Shown piece by piece: positions 9,075 to 16,152 of a stretch of 64,000 bases of DNA. The DNA is from Sphingobacterium arenae (lineage in GTDB: Bacteria; Bacteroidota; Bacteroidia; Sphingobacteriales; Sphingobacteriaceae). Where the stretch lies: assembly GCF_014692505.1 (NCBI RefSeq), contig NZ_JACNYK010000003.1, positions 248,001-312,000 of the forward strand. The letters run 5' to 3'. Every line of letters begins with the position of its first letter. Within the stretch, counting starts at the first letter, position 1. The notes under the pieces were generated by a model that was not told the DNA's origin, did not search any database, and saw only the letters and a program-made list of their open reading frames with translations. The translations under genes were made by a program, and so were the position numbers.

Positions 9075-9548
9075 ATGAAAACTAGTATTGGTATTAAAGA
9101 AAAAGACACACAAGCTGTCGCTGTTATTTTAAATAAGCTATTGGCTGATGAACATGTGTTGTATATTAAAGTTCGTAACGCACATTGGAATGTAGAAGGA
9201 GCTGACTTTCATGCACAACACCTTTTTTTTGAAGGTTTGTATGGTGAATTGGCTGAAACGATCGATGAAATTGCAGAGCGTATTCGTTCCATTGGCCATT
9301 ATGCGGTGGGTACCATGAAAGAGTTCTTAGAATTGACGCATTTGTCGGAAATGATTTATCAAAAAAACGATAGCCAAGGCCTTATTAAAGAGTTATTGCT
9401 GGATTATGAGGCTATTATTATATCTATTCGCGAACAGATTGATACGGTTGCGGAAAAGCATAATGATGCGGGGACAGAAGATTTCTTAGTTGGTGTCATG
9501 GAGGCACACGAAAAGACTGCCTGGATGCTACGAGCTCACCTGCGTTAG
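9075..9548 (+). CDS. dps: Dps/ferritin-like DNA-protecting protein
   Basis: The 157-aa four-helix protein carries the Dps ferroxidase signature RNAHWNVEGADFHAQHLFFE followed by LYGELAETIDEIAERIRSIG, giving the His, Asp and Glu ligands that sit at the dimer interface. Dps dodecamers oxidise Fe(II) with peroxide, store iron and can shield DNA in stress. The C-terminus LVGVMEAHEKTAWMLRAHL is typical. A hairpin terminator follows at 9584-9642. The gene is monocistronic. No OxyR or Fur site could be recognised in the 169-bp upstream spacer. Confidence 0.93.
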   Translation: MKTSIGIKEKDTQAVAVILNKLLADEHVLYIKVRNAHWNVEGADFHAQHLFFEGLYGELAETIDEIAERIRSIGHYAVGTMKEFLELTHLSEMIYQKNDSQGLIKELLLDYEAIIISIREQIDTVAEKHNDAGTEDFLVGVMEAHEKTAWMLRAHLR

Positions 9549-9583
9549 TATGAAGTAACAACTCAAGGTTTCCCCTTATTGAT

Positions 9584-9642
9584 AAATAGAGACGCGATTC
9601 CGATAGACCATCGTATAGGTAGATATTGCGTCTCTATTTTTT
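9584..9642 (+). terminator. Terminator after dps
   Basis: AAATAGAGACGC (9584-9595) pairs with GCGTCTCTATTT (9628-9639), followed by more T residues. The 32-nt loop is long, but the 12-bp stem is perfect and it ends just before the DoxX gene. Confidence 0.65.
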
Positions 9643-9673
9643 ATTATATTTGCCCTACGATAATTCTTTTTAT

Positions 9674-10093
9674 ATGAAGCGTTTTTTTCTAACTGTTCAT
9701 AGAGGAACAACATCCTCCAATTTTGCAGCCTTTATCCTGCGGATAGGCTTTGGCGTTTTGATGATTCCCTATCATGGCTACGTGAAGCTTGTCGAGTTTA
9801 ACGAACGTAAAGATGAGTTTATGGATTTGTTAGGATTAGGTAGTTCCATATCGCTGAGTTTAGCCATATTTGCTGAGTTTTTCTGTTCGATATTATTGGT
9901 TCTCGGCTTGTTTACCCGCTTTGCGGCTATTCCGTTATTGACGACAATGCTAATTGCTTTGTCGATACATAATTGGGAAATATTCGGACAATATGAACTA
10001 GCTACCGCTTTTTTTGTCGGTTATCTCTCGATTTTAACATTGGGACCGGGTAAATTTAGTTTGGATTACTTGATTTTCCGGCGTAAAAGATAA
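9674..10093 (+). CDS. DoxX family membrane protein
   Basis: I choose ATG 9674 (MKRFFLTVHRG); the frame extends to 9626, but that segment overlaps the dps terminator. The 139-aa product has four predicted membrane helices and the DoxX pattern: FILRIGFGVLMIPYHGYVKL in helix one, AEFFCSILLVLGLFTRFAAIPLL in the middle and a late FVGYLSILTLGPGKFSLDY. DoxX proteins are small inner-membrane proteins, some linked to quinone or redox functions; no specific role can be inferred here. The next gene converges from the other strand with 5 bp between stops. Confidence 0.9.
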   Translation: MKRFFLTVHRGTTSSNFAAFILRIGFGVLMIPYHGYVKLVEFNERKDEFMDLLGLGSSISLSLAIFAEFFCSILLVLGLFTRFAAIPLLTTMLIALSIHNWEIFGQYELATAFFVGYLSILTLGPGKFSLDYLIFRRKR

Positions 10094-10098
10094 TTTTA

Positions 10099-11319
10099 TT
10101 ATTCTGTTCTGCGTTTTGGAAATTTTCGGAAAGGCTTTTTCCGGTTTGTATTTTTCTTTTTTTCTCCTCGGCGGGGTGCATATAAAGGACCTTCTGCTAT
10201 ACCGGAAGGTAAAGGCATTTTCAATATTTCCTTTTCGATTAATCGTTCGATACGAGAAAATCGGTTTTGATCCTTTTCGTTGATAAACGTAACGGCAGTA
10301 CCCGTAGTCGCTGCTCTGGCTGTACGCCCGATTCGGTGTACGTAATCCTCTGGATCCGGGGGTACGTCGTAATTCACAACCAAGCTAATCCCAACAATGT
10401 CAATTCCCCGAGAAATAACGTCGGTACCTACCAGTACCCTTATTCTTCTTGCCTTAAATCGTTGCATGATATCCTCACGTTGTGCTTGTTCCAGATCAGA
10501 ATGAAAACCTTCAGCAACAATACCTTTTTTTATCAGTTCTTTCGTGAGCCTTTTAACGATATCTTTTTTAGAAGCAAAAATAATAATACTCTCATAAGAA
10601 GGATTATCTAATATATTTTTGATCAGTTCCATTTTATGTTCATCATAGACCAAATATGCTTGCTGATCGATTCCTTCGGAGGGTTTGGAAATCGCTACGT
10701 TAACTTCTAATGGCTGATAGAGTATTTTCTTTGCCAATGTTCGGATTTTCGGAGGCATTGTTGCGGAAAACAATAGACTTTGTCTCCTTTTTGGCAACGC
10801 ACTAATGATGCGCATGATATCATCGTGAAACCCCATGTCTAGCATGCGGTCTGCTTCATCTAATATCAAGTGTTCCAAGTGGCTGAAATCTACCTTTCCC
10901 GACCCCATGTGGGCAATAAGCCGACCCGGAGTCGCAACAATAATATTTACACCCTCTTGGATGGCTCTCCTTTGCTGTTCATATCCTCTACCATCCCCGC
11001 CTCCATATACGCAAATGGATGTAGCTCCTGTAAAATATCCAAATCCCATGATTTGTTGATCTATCTGTACAGCGAGTTCTCGCGTGGGAACGAGAATAAG
11101 ACTTTTAATTTCTTCTCGAGGGTTTTCCGCAATTTTGTTCAATATCGGTAGGAGATAAGAAGCTGTTTTACCGGTGCCCGTTTGTGCACAAGCGATAATG
11201 TCTTTCCCGTCTAAAATAACTGGAATTGTTTTTTCTTGAATGGGAGTGGCTTCTTCAAAACCCATACTATCAAGTCCTTCCTCTAAGGTGGAAGAGAAGC
11301 CGAAGTCAGTAAATCTCAA
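10099..11319 (-). CDS. DEAD-box ATP-dependent RNA helicase (RhlE-like)
   Basis: The 406-aa protein carries the DEAD-box core: Q motif (GFEEATPIQEKTIP, 20-33), Walker A AQTGTGKT (45-52), DEAD in LILDEADRMLDMGF, SAT in LLFSATMPPK, and motif VI HRIGRTARA. The two RecA-like domains are followed by a short lysine/arginine-rich tail (RRGEKKKNTNRKK) that probably contacts RNA. Such RhlE-type helicases remodel RNA in ribosome assembly or decay and are often cold-induced. It is a single gene; its upstream region is a long AT-rich spacer. Confidence 0.95.
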   Translation of the reverse strand: MRFTDFGFSSTLEEGLDSMGFEEATPIQEKTIPVILDGKDIIACAQTGTGKTASYLLPILNKIAENPREEIKSLILVPTRELAVQIDQQIMGFGYFTGATSICVYGGGDGRGYEQQRRAIQEGVNIIVATPGRLIAHMGSGKVDFSHLEHLILDEADRMLDMGFHDDIMRIISALPKRRQSLLFSATMPPKIRTLAKKILYQPLEVNVAISKPSEGIDQQAYLVYDEHKMELIKNILDNPSYESIIIFASKKDIVKRLTKELIKKGIVAEGFHSDLEQAQREDIMQRFKARRIRVLVGTDVISRGIDIVGISLVVNYDVPPDPEDYVHRIGRTARAATTGTAVTFINEKDQNRFSRIERLIEKEILKMPLPSGIAEGPLYAPRRGEKKKNTNRKKPFRKFPKRRTE

Positions 11320-11896
11320 TATCTTAATTGTTCAATTTTTTGCTAAAAATAACGTAATAATTCGGATCAAACAAATTATATATTATATAACCCTTCGTTC
11401 TTTTATGCATCGATAGATTGATTCTGTTTGTTATTCGTTAACAATATATCTTTTTTTTCGTTTTTATGTTAAAAAAAAGATGTTTTTTTTGGAAAAATGA
11501 TAATTTGTTCGTATATTTATGATGTTGTTTACTGCCAAGTAGACGGCCGTTTTGTAAGTTGCAAAAACCGTAGAGTCAAGAATGGTTCAGATTTCTACAT
11601 TTAATGATATCCAGTCCACTATTCTAGTGGTATAAAGTTTGTTTCATTTTGTTGTTTAGTAATCGAGTGATCGCTCAAAAACCCCGCGGAAATCGCGGGG
11701 TGGACGGGCGTTGCCTCAATAATGTTTACCCATATTTTCTGTAGCGTCAACGCTACAAGTAAAGTGAATGAGCCACATTTTCTTGTGGAATTATAAAATT
11801 TTCACCTTCTTTACATTTCAAATTTTTAACCTGATCAAATAACGACGTTGTTGTTTTCTAGATCTATCTATTATAATTATACGAGGCAAAAAAGTT
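11320..11896. other. 577-bp AT-rich intergenic region with two hairpins
   Basis: No gene is supported here. It holds an A/T hairpin, ATCTTTTTTTT (11448-11458) against its complement at 11471-11481, and a GC-rich inverted repeat, ACCCCGCG (11681-11688) against CGCGGGGT (11694-11701), with a 5-nt loop and no T-run. Promoters of the helicase (minus) and the AraC-type regulator (plus) should lie within. Confidence 0.5.
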
Positions 11897-12940
11897 ATGT
11901 TAATAAGCAACTTATATATTGTGGCGGTCGGGCTGAGTGCTTATGGCATTTTCTTAAATCTCCGTTACGATAAAAAAAGATTTAATCGGCGTGCGCTTAT
12001 CGTTCTTTTTTGCGGATTGCTTCATATATTAATGGGGTATATTATTTTGATACGCTACCCTCAGTTTCTATACCAATCTATTTTTTTTCCTATAAGTGCA
12101 TTATACGGCGTTTCATTTTTGTTTGTTTTCAATGGATCTTTAGGATTACGGATGACAAGAAAAGGATTACATATCCTGCCTTTTTTTATGGCCTTGGCCG
12201 GGTATTTTATAATGATGTTATACGCACCATGGCGGTATCATATCTACCATGAGTATTATATCGGGGTACATATTTTATCTTCTATCCTATTCATTACATA
12301 TGCGTTGGCAGTCGGACTCCGTTTTCACTCTGGGCCGAACTACGATCTGAAAGGATTCATAAAAGCCGAAAAGAAAGGGCTAATCCCCCTTTCTTTCCTT
12401 GTTCTTGTGGTGGGTATATTGGTTATCATAAGAACGAGATCTGGCGATATGGAGACCTATTTGATGTTTCATCTGATTCTCTATATCGTGATACTATTAC
12501 CAATTATCAAATTGTCATTATTGAAAATAAAGTCCGGGATAAAGGGAGACACATCCTCCGTAATAAAAATTCCCGTTATTATTCCTAAAAATATTGAACT
12601 ATCTTATAAGATTGAGATTGAAAAATTTATCGCTTCTAAAGCTTATCTTGATATCGACTTGAATAAAAATGGCTTCTATGAAAGTGTAAACATCCCTAAG
12701 GGGCATATTTCTCCGTTTCTGAAACAAGTTTACGGTAAAAATTTTAACAGTTTTATTAATGAACTTAGACTCATCTACGCCGCAAAAGAACTCAGACGCG
12801 AGGAACTGATTTACACAATAGATGATTTAAGTTTTATTTGCGGTTTTCGCTCTAGGGCATCTTTCTACCGGAATTTTATCGTGGTATTTGGTTGCTCTCC
12901 TCATCAATACAGAGCCAATCAATTGAAGATCACCCCTTAA
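11897..12940 (+). CDS. Membrane-bound AraC-family transcriptional regulator
   Basis: The 347-aa protein has about seven hydrophobic segments in residues 1-210 (for example LYIVAVGLSAYGIFLNL, IPLSFLVLVVGILVII and FHLILYIVILLPIIKLSLL) followed by a cytosolic AraC/XylS DNA-binding domain (about 240-345) with SFICGFRSRASFYRNFIVVFGCSPHQYR. The topology suggests a one-component sensor in the inner membrane that binds DNA directly. The ligand and targets are unknown. It stands alone between spacers of nearly 600 bp, which suggests independent control; the nearest co-directional genes are the exopolysaccharide-like operon starting at 13536. Confidence 0.85.
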   Translation: MLISNLYIVAVGLSAYGIFLNLRYDKKRFNRRALIVLFCGLLHILMGYIILIRYPQFLYQSIFFPISALYGVSFLFVFNGSLGLRMTRKGLHILPFFMALAGYFIMMLYAPWRYHIYHEYYIGVHILSSILFITYALAVGLRFHSGPNYDLKGFIKAEKKGLIPLSFLVLVVGILVIIRTRSGDMETYLMFHLILYIVILLPIIKLSLLKIKSGIKGDTSSVIKIPVIIPKNIELSYKIEIEKFIASKAYLDIDLNKNGFYESVNIPKGHISPFLKQVYGKNFNSFINELRLIYAAKELRREELIYTIDDLSFICGFRSRASFYRNFIVVFGCSPHQYRANQLKITP

Positions 12941-13535
12941 TTTTAGCATTTAAAATAATATCCTTTCTACCCATTTAACGAAGTCTTTTTTGGATCTATG
13001 CGTATGTAATCCGATAAGTGAAATTTGGGACTCAGTTTTATCTTAGACACTGTTGGCGCCTACTTTCCATCAGGAAAGAATGGGATATAAAAATAATCTT
13101 TATTTATTTGTAATGTGTAGCGGAAGCTCTATATTTGGCTCTTCACATGCGAATATAGGCGTGTTCGATTCTTATGTGATCCTTCGGGCTATTTTGGAAA
13201 TCTGGTAATCGGCTGTCTTGTTTTTTATTATGTCCTTCATTTTGATGTGTAAAACTCTTTCGTTTACCAGAAAATAACCATTTTTTACTACCCATTTATT
13301 TCTTTCTCTTTTTGGAGTTTAATTGCTCTTAAACACCCAATTATGTCTTTCTTTTATTTCTTTTAACGGAAAATTTTTTTGAATTATTTTTTGAGATACG
13401 AAAATGAGATGTTTTTGTGATTTCCTGCATGGATATTTGCCGCTGCTTAAATCGCTTTTCGTTGAAACTGATTTCATATAATGTTTCTCGTTCTCGTAAA
13501 AGTGGCTTTGCATAAAAAATTATTATCATAACATT
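12941..13535. other. 595-bp AT-rich intergenic region before the exopolysaccharide-like operon
   Basis: I find no supported gene. Two overlapping minus-strand frames of about 60 codons (13319-13529) read as lysine-rich low-complexity sequence without family features and compete with each other, so I leave them out. The TGGCTTTG at 13503-13510, 25 bp before the operon's first ATG, is one base off the TAnnTTTG promoter element and is a weak candidate. Confidence 0.45.
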
Positions 13536-14696
13536 ATGTATTCTGATTATTATTTGTACTATTTGAGCTATCTAAGTTCCTTGTATAGCGGTTATCCACT
13601 CATTATCCGTGTTACAGTAATTGTTGTTGCGATACTAGCCTTTATCACTGTCTTCGGTGTCATCCGACTTTTATTCATTGGATATAAGATCAATAAAAGA
13701 GACAAACGACGAAGAGACGTGGAGGAGCAATTCGAATCGAAGCTAGCCTTTGTCATGAGCAACGAAGTAAACTATGATATCGAAGAAATTAAAAACTTGC
13801 TGAATTATGATCAGAAAAAAGAGAAAAAGTGGAAATCAGAAATTCTGACGGACTTAGTATTATCGATACGCGATGATCTCAATAAGGGTGAAAAGTTGAA
13901 CCACCTCAACTATAGAAATTGCTTGGAAAATCTCCGGTTGATGCCATATTGGGAAAAAAGAGTGAAAATTGCCGGCCTATCAAAAAGGAAAGAGGCTTTG
14001 CAGATAATTGGTTCATTAGATGTTGGTATTAATACAGGAACACTTTCGAAGTCTGTTTTCCATAAAAACAGTTACCTGCGCAAGACGGCGAGAAATGTAT
14101 ATACGGATCAGGACACGTATAACCCATTTCGTTTTATGGAAGAGAATTTTGATGAATCATTCACCCAATTGGATAAAATACGACTCCATGCTACCTTGAT
14201 TAAGAGGTTTCAAGAAGGAAAATTGCCGAATTTGTTGCGTTGGGTGAGTAATTCAAAGAATAGTAACTATATCACTTTTATCATTCAAGAAATAGGGTTT
14301 TTTAAGCAATTTGAAGCGGCACCAAGCCTACTGGATATGTTGCAGAAGCAAGAAAACCGCGACGTGCGCATTCAGATTATTTTGACCCTGGGCGAACTTG
14401 AATATGACGAATGCATCGCAGATTTAATGCAGCGATATGCATTGGAATCTACTCCGGTACGGGAAGCCATCATGAAGACAATGGGCAAGATACAGTGTGA
14501 AGAAACACTTGAATTCTTGGTAGAAGCCTACCAGAAAACCGATGATGATAACTTTAAACTATCTATTGTGCGAGCGATTCGAAAACATGGTAAGGAAGGG
14601 GAAGCCAGGCTAAACATGCTAAAAGGACAACTGCGAGAAGAAGAGCAGATCATTATCAAACAGGTTTTTGCAGAGAATATAATTATTGCAGGTTAA
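13536..14696 (+). CDS. Membrane-anchored HEAT-repeat protein, first gene of exopolysaccharide-like operon
   Basis: The 386-aa protein has one N-terminal membrane helix (about residues 20-50: IIRVTVIVVAILAFITVFGV) followed by a charged linker and a large cytosolic helical domain. The C-terminal 150 residues show HEAT-like helical pairs (EAAPSLLDMLQKQENRDVRI, CIADLMQRYALESTPVREAI, ETLEFLVEAYQKTDDDNFKL). HEAT arrays are protein-binding scaffolds. It precedes the GT2 synthase by 10 bp, so it may organise or regulate the synthase at the inner membrane; that role is inferred from context only. Confidence 0.85.
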   Translation: MYSDYYLYYLSYLSSLYSGYPLIIRVTVIVVAILAFITVFGVIRLLFIGYKINKRDKRRRDVEEQFESKLAFVMSNEVNYDIEEIKNLLNYDQKKEKKWKSEILTDLVLSIRDDLNKGEKLNHLNYRNCLENLRLMPYWEKRVKIAGLSKRKEALQIIGSLDVGINTGTLSKSVFHKNSYLRKTARNVYTDQDTYNPFRFMEENFDESFTQLDKIRLHATLIKRFQEGKLPNLLRWVSNSKNSNYITFIIQEIGFFKQFEAAPSLLDMLQKQENRDVRIQIILTLGELEYDECIADLMQRYALESTPVREAIMKTMGKIQCEETLEFLVEAYQKTDDDNFKLSIVRAIRKHGKEGEARLNMLKGQLREEEQIIIKQVFAENIIIAG

Positions 14697-14706
14697 TTGA
14701 ATTACG

Positions 14707-16152
14707 ATGGTTTACTTTTTTACATACCTGATTTATTTCTATGCAAGTGCACTAGCCTTGTTTTATTTAGCGCTCATGATTATGAGCTATTTTAACACAC
14801 TGCGTTACCGGTACCGTTATACAAAAAAAGAAGAAGAATATCTTAAAAAGTATCCAGATGAAGCTCCGGGGATTTCTATCGTGGCTCCGGCATTTAATGA
14901 AGAGGTGATCATTATCGATAGTGTTCACTCTTTATTAAGCTTAGCGTATCCAAACTTTGAAGTGATTATCGTAAACGACGGTAGTAAGGACAGAACATTG
15001 GAACTCATGGAGGAAGAGTTTGAACTGGAAGAAGTACCTTACTACTATGTATACAAGGTTTACTGCCAGCCGATGAAGCGGATCTTGCGATCGAAAAACC
15101 CCTTGTACAAAAAGTTAATTGTTGTCGATAAGGAAAATGGTGGAACGAAAGCGGATGCGATGAATGCGGGGGTGAATGTTGCCCAGTTTAACTACTTTAT
15201 TAATACAGACGTTGACTGTATCCTTGCGACGGACACCCTAAGTAAAATTATTCTTCCCGTTTTAGATTCTGATAAACAGGTTATAGCAGTTGGAGCAACG
15301 ATGCGTATGGTGAATAGCTGTACCATCGATAAGGGACGTATTACGCGGGTTAAACCGCCGAACCGCATCATTCCATTGTTTCAGGAAACAGAATACTTAC
15401 GTTCTTATCTCGTTGCGAAAATGGGATGGTCTTTGATAAATGCTATTCCCAACGTATCGGGAGGATTTGGTTTGTTTGATACGGGAGTCGTTATCGGAGC
15501 GGGTGGGTTTGATTCGGATTCTCACGCAGAGGATATGGATATGACAACGCGTATGGTTGCTTATATGCGCGAGAATCGCAAGCCTTATCGTATCGTGCAA
15601 TGTCCGTATAGCCTGTGCTGGACAGAAGGACCACCCAACTTGAAAGTGCTTAACCGACAGCGTACACGCTGGGGACGCGGAATGTTACAGTTTATTTTAG
15701 ACCACCGGCGCTTTCTGTTCAATAAAGACTATGGCCGCTTAGGTTTTGTGGTGATGCCTTACATTCTTCTCTTTGAATTTTTAGCACCAATCATCGAGTT
15801 TGTGGGCTTCTTTTTTCTCCTTTTTTTGTTGATCACAAGCCAGATAAACTTCGATACGTTTTGGATGATGGTGCTCTACGCCTACCTAATCGGCTTATCG
15901 GTGTCTATCATCACCATATCGTATGACTTGGTATTGGGTAAACTGTACAAACGCTTTTGGGAATATATGAAACTGGTTTTGTTTTCTGCTTTTGAAGCCA
16001 TTCTGTACCACCCGCTGGTCGTTATTTTTACACTCAGGGGATATGTACAGTATTTAACAAGAAGTAATTTCAAGTGGGGACAGATGACCCGTCAGGGATT
16101 CTCCCCATCTAATAAAGTTAATAATAACGTAAGTAATGCGAAAGAGATTTAA
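14707..16152 (+). CDS. Processive family-2 glycosyltransferase (polysaccharide synthase)
   Basis: The 481-aa inner-membrane enzyme has an N-terminal membrane helix (about 5-29), a cytosolic GT-A domain and about three to four C-terminal helices (345-450). The D,D,D,QxxRW signature of processive beta-glycan synthases is complete: VNDGSKD (Asp91), NTDVDC (Asp168, Asp170), HAEDMD (Asp276) and QRTRW (318-322). It therefore resembles the synthases for poly-N-acetylglucosamine, hyaluronan or chitin; the sugar cannot be read from the sequence. No PilZ domain is fused. The reading frame overlaps the next gene by 17 bp, so synthesis and export are coupled in one operon. Confidence 0.92.
   Translation: MVYFFTYLIYFYASALALFYLALMIMSYFNTLRYRYRYTKKEEEYLKKYPDEAPGISIVAPAFNEEVIIIDSVHSLLSLAYPNFEVIIVNDGSKDRTLELMEEEFELEEVPYYYVYKVYCQPMKRILRSKNPLYKKLIVVDKENGGTKADAMNAGVNVAQFNYFINTDVDCILATDTLSKIILPVLDSDKQVIAVGATMRMVNSCTIDKGRITRVKPPNRIIPLFQETEYLRSYLVAKMGWSLINAIPNVSGGFGLFDTGVVIGAGGFDSDSHAEDMDMTTRMVAYMRENRKPYRIVQCPYSLCWTEGPPNLKVLNRQRTRWGRGMLQFILDHRRFLFNKDYGRLGFVVMPYILLFEFLAPIIEFVGFFFLLFLLITSQINFDTFWMMVLYAYLIGLSVSIITISYDLVLGKLYKRFWEYMKLVLFSAFEAILYHPLVVIFTLRGYVQYLTRSNFKWGQMTRQGFSPSNKVNNNVSNAKEI

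Noticed and set aside
13319-13529. Two overlapping minus-strand frames of about 60 codons before the exopolysaccharide-like operon
   Set aside because: They compete with each other, are lysine-rich and low in complexity, and show no family features or start signals.
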